Shown: piece after piece, positions 35,666 through 44,514 of the stretch | How the letters are laid out: each line of letters opens with the position of its first letter | Numbering within the stretch: the first letter of the stretch is position 1 | Assembly: GCF_001545115.1 (NCBI RefSeq) | Contig: NZ_FCNU01000002.1 | Coordinates: 141,819-205,818, forward strand | Length of the DNA: 64,000 nucleotides | Direction: 5' to 3' | Origin: Candidatus Protochlamydia phocaeensis | GTDB taxonomy: Bacteria; Chlamydiota; Chlamydiia; Chlamydiales; Parachlamydiaceae | Notes under the pieces: generated by a model | The model's input: the letters and a program-made list of their open reading frames with translations, nothing else | Database searches by the model: none | Told to the model about the DNA's origin: nothing | Position numbers and translations under genes: made by a program

Positions 35666-37336
35666 TTATCCTAAGCGGACTTGCTTGGCTAATTGAAAAG
35701 CCGCCTGTGTAAAGGCGTTTTTGGCCTCTTCCTCGAAGCAGATTGCATTGATCTGGAGAGGAGTAAGCTGCTCTTGCTCGCTAATATATTGTGCACGGGC
35801 CACAATTTTGATCTTCGAATTGAGTTGGCGGGCTATTTGTATGATGTGTATTGTCTCAGCCACTTCCGGAATCGTAATGACTAATAAAGCGGCTTCTTCC
35901 ACATGAGCGGCTTTCAGCAAATCCAGCTGAGACGCATCTCCAAAAATCCCTCTTTGATTGCTTTCCCGAAGCTGAGCAATGGTATCAACATTGCTATCAA
36001 TCACCGTCAAGTCAAAATTAAGCTTTTTAAGCACATCCGCCACACTTCGCCCAATTGGACCGAATCCCACAATAACAGCTTTATGAGATTTAGAAGCGGA
36101 CATGTTAGCCAAATCAAAAGGAGGAATTCCTCCGGAATTTTTAAAATATGGTTTAAAATAATTTAAACCTTTAAAAAGGAGTGGGTTAACAGAGATAGAA
36201 ATCAAGGCGCAAGACACAATGATGTCATAGCCTTCATCCGGAAGAAGATGAAATTTCAACGCTTCTTCGCACAGGATGAAGGAAAATTCTCCTATTTGGG
36301 CCAATGCTAAGGCAATAGTCAAAGCGACGGGGACAGGATAATGCAATCCTCGGACAATGAGATAAGCCGTTAAAGGCTTAATCACCAAAATAATGGCAAT
36401 GAGGCCGATAAAAAAGGCAAAGTGATCCAAAATGGCTGCCGGATTAAAGATCATGCCAACAGATAAAAAGAAAATAACGGAAAAGGCATCTTTCATGGGC
36501 AGAGCGTGAGCGGAGGCTTGATGACGTACATGCGTCTGCCCAATAATCATTCCTGCAATAAAAGCGCCAAGGGCAATGGAGGTTCCAAAAACCAAAGCGG
36601 ATCCAGTTGCAATAACAAAGGTCAGAGCAAGCAATGTTAAGGTAAACAATTCATGAGAACGCAAGCGGGCAACATGCATTAAAATAAGAGAGACCAATTT
36701 ATGGCCCCACGTAAACATGAAAAGAATCAACAATAAAAATTTCGCGATAATTATCACAACAGAGCTGGCTACAGTGAATACAGATAGATGCGCTCCGGAA
36801 AAGAAACTGGCTAGTACGGGAATTAACACGAGGACAAAAACCGTTAAAATATCTTCAACGATCAGCCAACCGACAGCAATATGCCCCTGTATAGTATTAA
36901 GAAGATGATTGTCTGTTAAAACGCGAACAAGAACAACCGTACTGGCCACTCCGATTGCTAGACCTATCGTTACCCCTGATGCTAAAGACCAGCCGACAGC
37001 ATAAACAAGCCCGATTCCTACAATTGCCGATACAGCCGTCTGAACAATGGCTCCCGGAATGGCCACATTTTTGACTTTAAGAAGATCTTTCCATTTTAAA
37101 TGCAAACCGACATTAAAAAGCATGAGGACAACGCCGATTTCAGCCAATTGCTCGGAAATCGTGACATCCGCTACATAGCCTGGAGAGTAAGGACCAATAC
37201 TATACCCTGCTAGCAAATAACCCAAAATGGGAGAAAGCTTAAGACGCTGAGTGATATAGCCTAGCACGCTAGCTAAGGCAAATCCCACAGCTAAAATCAA
37301 AAGAATTTTAAGATTATAAGATTCAGCGCTAACCAT
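35666..37336 (-). CDS. Monovalent cation:proton antiporter (CPA2 family) with TrkA-N domain
   Basis: 556 residues. About twelve hydrophobic segments (about 10-385) of the Na+/H+ exchanger type, including LSPILGYLLAGYSIGPYSPG near the start. The C-terminal cytoplasmic domain (about 415-545) is a TrkA-N Rossmann fold: AVIVGFGPIGRSVADVLKK binds a nucleotide. The layout is like KefB, KefC and YbaL, which exchange K+ or Na+ for H+ and are ligand-gated. It is on the minus strand with a clear ATG at 37336. Substrate ion uncertain. Confidence 0.9.
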   Translation of the reverse strand: MVSAESYNLKILLILAVGFALASVLGYITQRLKLSPILGYLLAGYSIGPYSPGYVADVTISEQLAEIGVVLMLFNVGLHLKWKDLLKVKNVAIPGAIVQTAVSAIVGIGLVYAVGWSLASGVTIGLAIGVASTVVLVRVLTDNHLLNTIQGHIAVGWLIVEDILTVFVLVLIPVLASFFSGAHLSVFTVASSVVIIIAKFLLLILFMFTWGHKLVSLILMHVARLRSHELFTLTLLALTFVIATGSALVFGTSIALGAFIAGMIIGQTHVRHQASAHALPMKDAFSVIFFLSVGMIFNPAAILDHFAFFIGLIAIILVIKPLTAYLIVRGLHYPVPVALTIALALAQIGEFSFILCEEALKFHLLPDEGYDIIVSCALISISVNPLLFKGLNYFKPYFKNSGGIPPFDLANMSASKSHKAVIVGFGPIGRSVADVLKKLNFDLTVIDSNVDTIAQLRESNQRGIFGDASQLDLLKAAHVEEAALLVITIPEVAETIHIIQIARQLNSKIKIVARAQYISEQEQLTPLQINAICFEEEAKNAFTQAAFQLAKQVRLG

Positions 37337-37489
37337 GACAGTTCAATTTGATGATTCAAACTTGTCATGCTTGTTTTTTTTTACATTTAAAGCAAGCGAA
37401 TTAAAATTTATTTGAAATTTAAGGCTAAGGCACGCTTCTCTTTAGGAGTCAAATCACTAATTTCCAAACTGTTACATTAAATGCAAGCT

Positions 37490-37540
37490 TGTGATTTAGA
37501 AGAGGGGAGATTAAAAGTCCTAATGACCTAGATTCTTAAC
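37490..37540. repeat. Core intergenic repeat copy 5
   Basis: AAGTCCTAATGACCTAGATTC (about 37515-37535) matches the core family in its left half. It lies in the 293-base gap between the antiporter gene and the 34-residue basic ORF. Confidence 0.45.
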
Positions 37541-37629
37541 ATCCAAGCCAAACAAAGAGCTAACATTCAATCGGCAAAACAAGCGCGGCTTGTACAGCCG
37601 CGCAATTCTTCGCTGGTCTTTCGCTTCAA

Positions 37630-37734
37630 TTATTCTTCTAATTTTTCTAATTTAGCCCCACCCTTTTTGCCTTTTTTACCCACTTTTTTGCCTTTGCCTT
37701 TTTGACCTTCCCGGTCTATTTTTCGTTTAGCCAT
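37630..37734 (-). CDS. Very small Lys/Gly-rich protein (34 residues)
   Basis: 34 codons from ATG 37734 with AGGAGGTG just upstream. The peptide is MAKRKIDREG then QKGKGKKVGKKGKKGGAKLE and a short acidic tail: about 40 percent Lys or Arg, no hydrophobic core. It lies on the minus strand after ssb, pepA and asd, 67 bases behind asd. Chlamydia trachomatis carries the histone-like gene hctB next to pepA, so this could be a much reduced DNA- or RNA-binding counterpart; that is inference from position and charge. Small Lys-rich peptides such as ribosome-associated proteins are an alternative. Confidence 0.65.
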   Translation of the reverse strand: MAKRKIDREGQKGKGKKVGKKGKKGGAKLEKLEE

Positions 37735-37801
37735 CTGACACCTCCTTTTGTGTTTTGAGGGACGTCAATGGCTATGCAAAGAGCGTGCCAATTTGAGAAG
37801 A

Positions 37802-38869
37802 TTACCAGAAAACCCAGCCTTTTTTTACTAATAGCTCGGCATTAAGCAGGGCTGCGCCCGCTGCTCCACGCACGGTATTATGCGAAAGCAGCGTAAATTT
37901 GTAGTCTAAAAGCGGACACGAACGAAGCTGACCAATGCTAACAGCCATTTCTTTATCAAGAGAGCGATGCAAGAGGGGCTGGGGATAAGTGGGTTCTTCA
38001 AAAAAGTGCAAAGGTTGGAAAGGAGCGGAAGGAAGTTGAAGCTGCTGCGGCTCGCCAGAAAAATCATTCCATGCGTGAATGAGTTCTTGCCGCGAGGCTT
38101 TTTGTTTGAGCTTCACTGATAGGCAAGCTAGATGTCCATTTGTCACAGCCACGCGATTGCATTGCGCGCTGATTTTTAAAGGGATTTCTTGAATTCCTTG
38201 TTCGCTTAGTTTCCCTAAAATTTTCAAGGGTTCTTTTTCAATTTTCTCTTCCTCCCCTGAAATAAAAGGAATGACATTATCCAAAATGTCCAAGCTTCCC
38301 ACTCCTGGATAACCCGCACCGGACACAGCCTGCAAGGTTACGGCATGGACAGCCTCTAGGCCAAAACGGTCGAATAGAGGCTTGAGAGCTAGCGTTAAAC
38401 CGATCACGGAACAATTGGGATTGGTAATGATTTTTCCTTTAGCGAAAGGCTGCTTTTTGGCCAACTCTAAGTGATCCGCGTTTACCTCGCCAATCACAAG
38501 AGGGACCTGCGGATTTAAGCGGTGATTGCGGGAATTAGACACCACAAGAAAGCCTGCTTCGGCAAAGCGCCATTCAATTTCCCCTGCCACCGATGCATCT
38601 AATGCGGAAAAGACTAGCGAACAGCTGATATTCGGCTCGCAAGCTTGCACGGTCATTTGGGCAATGGCAGGCGGCAAAGGGGTAGGCATGAGCCAATGGA
38701 CCGCCTCTCCATACGCTTTGCCAGCAGAACGCTCCGATGCGCATAGGGCAACAATTTGAAACCAAGGATGCCTTTCTAAAAGCTGAACAATTTTTTGTCC
38801 TATGCATCCCGTTGCCCCTAAAATGGCAACGGGGATCTTATCGCGAAAATAAAAATCGGAGCTTATCAT
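37802..38869 (-). CDS. asd: Aspartate-semialdehyde dehydrogenase, archaeal/fungal-like type
   Basis: 355 residues. Reduces aspartyl phosphate to aspartate semialdehyde, the branch point to lysine/diaminopimelate and threonine. NADP-binding GATGCIGQ (18-25), catalytic Cys153 in NPNCSVIG, and acid/base His246 in CNRVAVTNGH. The QAVSGAGYPG and HNTVRGAAGA stretches resemble the archaeal and fungal class of the enzyme rather than the E. coli class. It is the third gene of ssb-pepA-asd (26 bases after pepA). In chlamydiae asd usually belongs to a dap cluster; here it stands apart. It would supply diaminopimelate for peptidoglycan. Confidence 0.9.
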   Translation of the reverse strand: MISSDFYFRDKIPVAILGATGCIGQKIVQLLERHPWFQIVALCASERSAGKAYGEAVHWLMPTPLPPAIAQMTVQACEPNISCSLVFSALDASVAGEIEWRFAEAGFLVVSNSRNHRLNPQVPLVIGEVNADHLELAKKQPFAKGKIITNPNCSVIGLTLALKPLFDRFGLEAVHAVTLQAVSGAGYPGVGSLDILDNVIPFISGEEEKIEKEPLKILGKLSEQGIQEIPLKISAQCNRVAVTNGHLACLSVKLKQKASRQELIHAWNDFSGEPQQLQLPSAPFQPLHFFEEPTYPQPLLHRSLDKEMAVSIGQLRSCPLLDYKFTLLSHNTVRGAAGAALLNAELLVKKGWVFW

Positions 38870-38895
38870 AGCCTGACCGCCTGCTTATTTAAGAC

Positions 38896-40389
38896 TTATT
38901 TAGAAAGCCCTTTTAATAATTCCACAATCAAGCGGACGCCGACTCCTGTCGCATACTTGGGCAAATATTTCTTGGCTTCAGTGACATAAGCTGTACCGGC
39001 AATATCCAAATGCGCCCATGGAATGCTGTCATCCACAAAATAGCGAAGGAATGTCGCAGCAACACAAGAGCTTGCCGAACGGCCATTCCAGCTCTTAATA
39101 TCGGCAATATCGGATTTAAGCTTATCCTTGTATTCTTCATACAGAGGCATCCTCCATAAGCGCTCATAAGTCTTTTCTCCCGCTTGCATGAGAGCCTCGG
39201 CCAATTTATCATCGTTGCTCATCAATCCAGACGCTTCCGATCCCAAAGAGATTTCAATTGCTCCTGTTAAGGTCGCAATATCGATCAAGCGTGTAGGATT
39301 AAGCTTTTGTACAGCATAGGACAAAGCATCCGCCAAAATCAATCGCCCTTCCGCATCCGAGTTCATCATTTCAACCGTTTTGCCTGCATGACTTGTATAC
39401 ACATCGCCAGGCTTAAAGCTGTTCGCATCTATGCTGTTTTCGGTCGATGGAACAACGATTGTAAAATTGACCTTAAGGCCAAGGTGGCAAACAGCTAGCA
39501 AAGCGCCGAAACAAGCAGCGGCTCCCGACATATCGCATTTCATTGTTTCCATGCCGCCTGTCGGCTTTAAATTAAGTCCACCCGTATCATAGGTAATGCC
39601 CTTACCAACCATTACCGTATGGTCCTTAGACTTTGGATTGCCTCTATATTCCATAATGATGAAGGCCGGATCAAGCGAGGAACCGCGGTTGACCGCTAAT
39701 AGAAGCCCCATTTTTTCTTTTTCAATGTGCTTTTTATCAAAAACGGTTGTTTTAATTTTCGCATACTCTTTCTCAAGCCCACGCGCACATTGCACTAAAT
39801 ATTGCGGTGTTACCTCATCGGCATTGCCATTGATCAAATCGCGCGCATAATAGACTCCGTCGCATACGGCAAAAATCTCTTCTGCAATTTCCAACACCTC
39901 TTTATCCAGCCCTATAAACGTGATTTTTTGCAGCAGGCTGCCGTCTTCCGCTTCTTCGGGATTTTGATGCTTGAGGCGGTCGAAAATATAATTAGGGAGC
40001 AATACCCCTTCACAGACGCCTTCTGCAATAAGTTCATCGCTTAAATGAGCAGATTGAGGAAGGACTACATTAAGCTCTTTTAACCTTTTCCCCAGGCAGC
40101 TCTTTGTCACCCCTCCATAGCATTTCCTCAGCGTTTCAACCGTCAGTTTTTGCTGAGGGCCTAAGCCTACCAAAATGACCCGCTTTTCAGGCTGTCCGTC
40201 GAGGTAGAGATAAAGAATCTCTCCTTCCTTTCCTTTGAAATCGCCTGTTTTTAAGGCTACGTTCAAAAGAGGATTCTGCAAAGTCTGATCCGCAGCAGGT
40301 TCCGGATGGACATTTCCTTTCCAAAAAGGAATAACAAGCGCATCCGCTTTTTTTCTTTTATCAAAGTGGGAGGCAAAGGCAAATTCCAT
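38896..40389 (-). CDS. pepA: Leucyl aminopeptidase (M17)
   Basis: 497 residues. Zinc/manganese exopeptidase that removes N-terminal amino acids. The C-terminal domain shows metal and active-site stretches VGKGITYDTGGLNLKP and NSDAEGRLILADAL (the NTDAEGR family signature), with TLTGAIEISLG after it. The N-terminal about 170 residues are the usual macro-like domain. The start has GGAG seven bases upstream. It sits 18 bases behind ssb and ahead of asd, the ssb-pepA order known from Chlamydia trachomatis (CT044-CT045). Confidence 0.96.
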   Translation of the reverse strand: MEFAFASHFDKRKKADALVIPFWKGNVHPEPAADQTLQNPLLNVALKTGDFKGKEGEILYLYLDGQPEKRVILVGLGPQQKLTVETLRKCYGGVTKSCLGKRLKELNVVLPQSAHLSDELIAEGVCEGVLLPNYIFDRLKHQNPEEAEDGSLLQKITFIGLDKEVLEIAEEIFAVCDGVYYARDLINGNADEVTPQYLVQCARGLEKEYAKIKTTVFDKKHIEKEKMGLLLAVNRGSSLDPAFIIMEYRGNPKSKDHTVMVGKGITYDTGGLNLKPTGGMETMKCDMSGAAACFGALLAVCHLGLKVNFTIVVPSTENSIDANSFKPGDVYTSHAGKTVEMMNSDAEGRLILADALSYAVQKLNPTRLIDIATLTGAIEISLGSEASGLMSNDDKLAEALMQAGEKTYERLWRMPLYEEYKDKLKSDIADIKSWNGRSASSCVAATFLRYFVDDSIPWAHLDIAGTAYVTEAKKYLPKYATGVGVRLIVELLKGLSK

Positions 40390-40407
40390 GATATTCTCCA
40401 GTGATCA

Positions 40408-40908
40408 TTAAAAAGGAAGGGCATCATCATCCAAGGACGCATGAGAAGAGCTATTCCCTTGTCCCGAATGGCTATAGGAAGACGTTCCATAAGACGCTTG
40501 GGGCTTATGGTAAGAAGTCGATTGGAATTGATCCTCGTATCCTCCTTGCTCATGTGTTGCAGACCCCTGCTGGGCAGGCTCTCCGTTGCGGTCTGATTTA
40601 CCAAAAGGACTGAATTCGATCATTTCGGCTGTCACTTCCAAGCTAATTTGCGTGCGCCCTTCTTTGTCCGTATAGCTAGAAGGAGGATTCAATTTTCCCA
40701 TCACCACAACAGCGCTTCCCTTTTTTAGATAGGAAATAATTTTATCAAAACGATCTCCCCACACTGTGACCCGAACCCAAATAGTCACGTCTTCTTTACC
40801 CTTGCGATGATTTGTTGCAATGTTGAATGTTGTGACTTTTTGACCGCTAGGTGTAAAGCGCGTTTCTGGATCTTTACCCAAGTGTCCGGCGATATGTACA
40901 ATAAACAT
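40408..40908 (-). CDS. ssb: Single-stranded DNA-binding protein
   Basis: 166 residues from ATG 40908 (MFIVHIAGHLGKDPETRF), chosen because GAGAGGGTG lies just upstream and the family starts here; a longer frame adds 16 residues. OB-fold with GQKVTTFNIATNH, WVRVTVWG and GSAVVVMGKL, followed by a long Gly/Ser/Gln-rich disordered tail. The acidic tip DDDALPF at the end is the classic SSB interaction peptide. First gene of the ssb-pepA-asd unit. Confidence 0.96.
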   Translation of the reverse strand: MFIVHIAGHLGKDPETRFTPSGQKVTTFNIATNHRKGKEDVTIWVRVTVWGDRFDKIISYLKKGSAVVVMGKLNPPSSYTDKEGRTQISLEVTAEMIEFSPFGKSDRNGEPAQQGSATHEQGGYEDQFQSTSYHKPQASYGTSSYSHSGQGNSSSHASLDDDALPF

Positions 40909-41233
40909 GTTTTCACCCTCTCTTTTTTTTGTGAATAACTCACAACAGCATAACACAAAAGGATTTATTCCGAGAGTTTAAAAATTAATTTCCCTCCTAT
41001 CCCAAAATGATTTTTTTTATCCCCTCTCCCCTTGTCCTTAATGCTCTTTGAAATTCTAAGCGAGGACGCTAGATGAGGGAAGCAATTAACGCTCTTTTAA
41101 CTCTTTCCCTTCTTGCGCTATACTTTATCGATCAGGAAAAAGGCCCTCTTATCCGTTCGCTTCCGCATTGTCAAAAATATTTGATGCGGTTTTAATACAC
41201 CTTCTTAGTTGTAGAAGAAAGGAAAAAACATCC
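40909..41233. other. 325-base divergent gap between ssb and the coiled-coil gene
   Basis: No gene seen. TATACT at 41119-41124 resembles a -10 element for the downstream gene but lacks a clear -35. Confidence 0.3.
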
Positions 41234-42097
41234 ATGCCGTTTACTCATGCCGACATCACCCGCCTGCGCGAGCAGTTTTGGCAAGCCGAGGCCGCTTATC
41301 AAAACCATCAAATTTTAGTTAAAGAGCGTGAAAGATACGAAAAGGCCATTCAAATGCTTAGCCAACAGATTGAACGCCAATGCGATCATGTTTACCGTCA
41401 ATCCTTCCGCATCCAAGACCGGGCAGACTCAAAACGGCAAGAAGAGCAGCTATACAATAATAAAGAGCAGTTGCAACAGCTTAAACATAAGCAACGAGAA
41501 ATAGACCTTCTATTGGACGCCTCGGAAGAACTCACACCCCACGCTCTATTTGCATTAAAAGTTGATCTATTGGAATGTATCTGGGCTGTGCATGCCGACC
41601 AGCGTGAGGAATGGGAAGGCAAATGGAAAGATCTGCAAAATCAAACGTTATTCGAATCCGAGCTAATACAATTAAAAATTCGATTTATTCAGGTGCAAGA
41701 CTGCCTATATAAGGCCATTGAGAAAAGGCAAAGCATTAAAGGCAAAGGCCTGCTTCATTATATTTTTGGCATCAGCCCTAATGCCGTCATTGAAGGTCAA
41801 CTCCGCCATTGCTCGTCCTTGATCAGCGAACTGCTTCCCAACCTTCAACAAGCGCTCCTCCACGCTTCTCCTTTTCACCTCCTTTTATTGGAAATGGAAA
41901 AAATAAGTAAAAACTTAAATGAACAATGCAAAGCATCTTGGAGCTTTAAACACATTGACACGTACATCCAAGCATCCTACCAATCCATTCAAACAAGTAT
42001 ACAAGCATTGGATCTTTACCTAAACTCTGTTCAGAAAAAAAAAGAGGCATTAACGCAAGAGCTTAAGGAATGGTTAGAAACTGTCGTCGAATCCTAG
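41234..42097 (+). CDS. Hypothetical coiled-coil protein
   Basis: 287 residues from ATG 41234 (MPFTHADIT) with AAAGGAA about ten bases upstream; a longer frame uses TTG at 41168. Highly charged, predicted almost all helical, with heptad-like patterns about 10-120 and 245-285, separated by a helical core rich in Leu. No signal peptide or membrane span. It lies alone in the stretch between ssb and slc1, a place where Chlamydia trachomatis has no gene. Unknown function, possibly a secreted or structural protein. Confidence 0.55.
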   Translation: MPFTHADITRLREQFWQAEAAYQNHQILVKERERYEKAIQMLSQQIERQCDHVYRQSFRIQDRADSKRQEEQLYNNKEQLQQLKHKQREIDLLLDASEELTPHALFALKVDLLECIWAVHADQREEWEGKWKDLQNQTLFESELIQLKIRFIQVQDCLYKAIEKRQSIKGKGLLHYIFGISPNAVIEGQLRHCSSLISELLPNLQQALLHASPFHLLLLEMEKISKNLNEQCKASWSFKHIDTYIQASYQSIQTSIQALDLYLNSVQKKKEALTQELKEWLETVVES

Positions 42098-42117
42098 CAC
42101 GTCTCATTAGCCAATGA

Positions 42118-42175
42118 CCCGTTCGCAATTATTTTTGAATCTAAACAATTAGCAATTCGACAACAGTCTATTAAG
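42118..42175 (-). repeat. Core intergenic repeat copy 6
   Basis: Read on the minus strand: GTCGAATTGCTAATTGTTTA, then GATTCAAAAATAATTGCG. It shares the GTCGAATTGCTAATTG start with the copy at 49018 and the TAGATTCAA part with copies at 12540 and 58206. Confidence 0.6.
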
Positions 42176-42302
42176 AGTTTTTTATAATAACTATTTTGAT
42201 CAAGCGTAAAAGAAAACAGCGACTTATTTAAAATTTAAATAAAAATCTAAATGTCTTAAAAAAAGAAGGAATGCCAGAGAAGGGATTTTTTGGATTTTAA
42301 AT

Positions 42303-42344
42303 AACAAAAGGCCTCCTGAAACCACTGTTTCATAGCCTTTTGTT
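42303..42344 (-). terminator. Terminator hairpin downstream of slc1
   Basis: AACAAAAGGC (42303-42312) pairs with GCCTTTTGTT (42335-42344), and an inner GAAAC pairs with GTTTC. It lies about 30 bases past the slc1 stop on the minus strand, with T/A-rich sequence after it. Confidence 0.7.
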
Positions 42345-42374
42345 AATAAGATAGAGAACTGATTATCGGCAGGC

Positions 42375-42875
42375 TTAGATCTTAATGAATCCTTGGCCTT
42401 GTTTGCCGCCTTGCAATGGCTGAGCTGCAGGCTTAGCTGCGTTTGCGCCCTCATCACGGCCTTCGGAGATTTCGCTGCAAATCTTACGCCATTTTTCAAC
42501 TGTTTCCACATAAAGAGGAGCAAAAGCACGCAATGCAGAAGAAACAGCGTGTTCCATATCCAGTGTGCAGTGCATCAGAATTAATTCTTCTTTAACTGCA
42601 ACACCAACTCCACCACCCGCCATTTGACCGCCAAGCATAGAGCCTTCCAGCAAGCGTTCATACAGCCTCAATCGCGTTTTTTCATCGCGTGGAAGCCCAT
42701 CTAACAAGGGAGAGTATAAGTAGAGACGCTTAGAATTTGGCTCATAAGTCAGGTGAAGGGAAAATTCGTCGTCTATTCCTAAAATACACGTATTATTTTC
42801 ATCAAACTCTAGGCCTTCTAGTCCTAACTCCTTTCCAAATTCTTTAAGATTCTCTTTTGCATTTTCAAATGACAT
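42375..42875 (-). CDS. slc1: Type III secretion chaperone Slc1 (CesT-like)
   Basis: 166 residues. Small acidic chaperone that binds type III effectors. The sequence FDENNTCILGIDDEFSLHLTY, the LLDGLP segment, LYERLLEGSMLGGQMAGGGVGVA and the LILMHCTLDM stretch closely resemble what I recall of Chlamydia trachomatis Slc1 (CT043). In chlamydiae it escorts the Tarp-type early effectors. The start has GAGGAGG five bases upstream. Position between ssb and glgX matches CT042-CT044. The tail is Gln/Gly/Ala-rich. Confidence 0.93.
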   Translation of the reverse strand: MSFENAKENLKEFGKELGLEGLEFDENNTCILGIDDEFSLHLTYEPNSKRLYLYSPLLDGLPRDEKTRLRLYERLLEGSMLGGQMAGGGVGVAVKEELILMHCTLDMEHAVSSALRAFAPLYVETVEKWRKICSEISEGRDEGANAAKPAAQPLQGGKQGQGFIKI

Positions 42876-43397
42876 AATAACCTCCTCAAGGTTAGATAAC
42901 GCATTGAATAAAAATGGGTTATCTACAATGTTTGATTTTTAACTTTTTCTCCCCTCTTCCTTGATTAGGCCTGTGTTCAATTCAATAAAAAGCCAATCAG
43001 ATAGGTTAAGGTTCGGCTGAATCAGGTTTAAGATGCTATAATGTACTTTAAAAGTAAATCAATTTCCTCACAATCCCAAAGTCTTATTTAGAGTTGCTTG
43101 TTATTAATTTTAGAAGGAGAGAATCCTTCAATTAGCAACTTACTGATTCAGGAGATAAATTAAATAAAATTTATTAAATAATAATGATTATAAATTTCAT
43201 CCATTTTTAATTATACCCGTAACAGAAAATTAGAAGCAAATTAATTCATTTATTGTCCTCTTTTCCCCTCAAATTTAATACTCTCCTAAAAAAACTTTAG
43301 CTTGTGTTTTTCTCTTAAAAAAGTTATATTATTTCTATCTTTTTGGTTCTTTGTCTCTAATTTTAAACCAATAGCCCTGAGTATTTTATTTACGTTT
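42876..43397. other. 522-base AT-rich divergent gap with a candidate promoter
   Basis: No gene or RNA seen in this stretch. TGCTATAAT (43034-43042) is an extended -10 pointing right, without a good -35, and far (about 355 bases) from the next start. The gap otherwise holds only AT-rich sequence. Confidence 0.35.
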
Positions 43398-44372
43398 ATG
43401 TTTAGAGGAATTGTTCTCATTTTAGGGGCTTGTTTAGTTTGGGGACTTTTCTTTATTATCCCTCAATTTTTAGTTGGTTTTAATACAATTGAAATTGTCC
43501 TAGGCCATTATTTCTTTTTTGGAACCATTTCTTTATGCTTTATGTTGGCGAAGGGAATAAAAAGATGGACTAGCCTGCCAAGCCGCATTTGGATGCGGGC
43601 GATTCTTTATGCTTTTGTCGTCAATATTTTCTATTATTTTTCTTTGGTTTTAGGGCTTCGTTATGCCAGTGCGTCTGTAACAGCGCTCATTATTGGGCTA
43701 AGTCCCATTACAATTGCTTTTTACGGCAATTGGCGGCAAAAAGAATGTTCCTTTAAAACGTTGATTCAGCCTAGTCTTTTAATTGGAACGGGTCTTATTT
43801 TAGTCAATTTTAAAGCGTTTACGGAACTTTCCGCTGAGTCGGTCCTAGAATATACGTTTGGATTGGGATGTGGCTTTTTGGCTTTAATCGCTTGGAATTG
43901 GTACGTCGTTTCAAATTCCCGTTTTCTCAAGCAGAATTTTTCTTTTCCTGCTAGTGATTGGTCGACTTTGATCGGGGTCTGCACGCTGCTTTGGGTGCTT
44001 ATATTTGGAGCGGGAGCGATTTATTTTGCAGAAGAAGAACAAATGTCCAAATACTTTATCTTTAATGATGCTTTAATGCGCTTTTTGATCGGCAGTCTCA
44101 TTTTAGGCCTTATCTGCTCGTGGATTGGTTCCTATTTATGGAACAGCGGAAGTAAATTTCTCCCCATCTCTTTGACCGGCCAGCTCTCTATTTTTGAAAC
44201 GATCTTTGGTCTCTTATTTGCCTATTTAGTCGAGCAGCGCTTTCCCACAGGACTTGAAACAGCAGGCATTGCCACCATCCTGGGAGGCGTTGCCTTATGC
44301 ATGCAAATTTTCAGGAGTCCCGATTTCTCCCTACCTTTAGCCGATCCCTCTCCTCTTGCAAGCCTTCATTAG
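43398..44372 (+). CDS. EamA/DMT-family permease
   Basis: 324 residues from ATG 43398 (MFRGIVLILGACLVWG); a longer frame starts at GTG 43302 and would add a further hydrophobic segment. About ten hydrophobic segments in two five-helix halves, as in the drug/metabolite transporter superfamily (EamA). RYASASVTALIIGLSPI and the second-half segment SKFLPISLTGQLSIFE fit the family. Such proteins export amino acids or metabolites; the substrate is unknown. The gap before glgX is 142 bases. Confidence 0.8.
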   Translation: MFRGIVLILGACLVWGLFFIIPQFLVGFNTIEIVLGHYFFFGTISLCFMLAKGIKRWTSLPSRIWMRAILYAFVVNIFYYFSLVLGLRYASASVTALIIGLSPITIAFYGNWRQKECSFKTLIQPSLLIGTGLILVNFKAFTELSAESVLEYTFGLGCGFLALIAWNWYVVSNSRFLKQNFSFPASDWSTLIGVCTLLWVLIFGAGAIYFAEEEQMSKYFIFNDALMRFLIGSLILGLICSWIGSYLWNSGSKFLPISLTGQLSIFETIFGLLFAYLVEQRFPTGLETAGIATILGGVALCMQIFRSPDFSLPLADPSPLASLH

Positions 44373-44514
44373 TTTTTCCTATATTTTGGCAGGAAATCTA
44401 TTCCCCTATTCTTCTTATTGACAAAATCACGCGACAATAATTTTTTATAAAAGATTGGAGAAAAAAGTCGACTTCTCGCTATGAAGAAGTAAATTCAACT
44501 CATAGGATCTCTTC

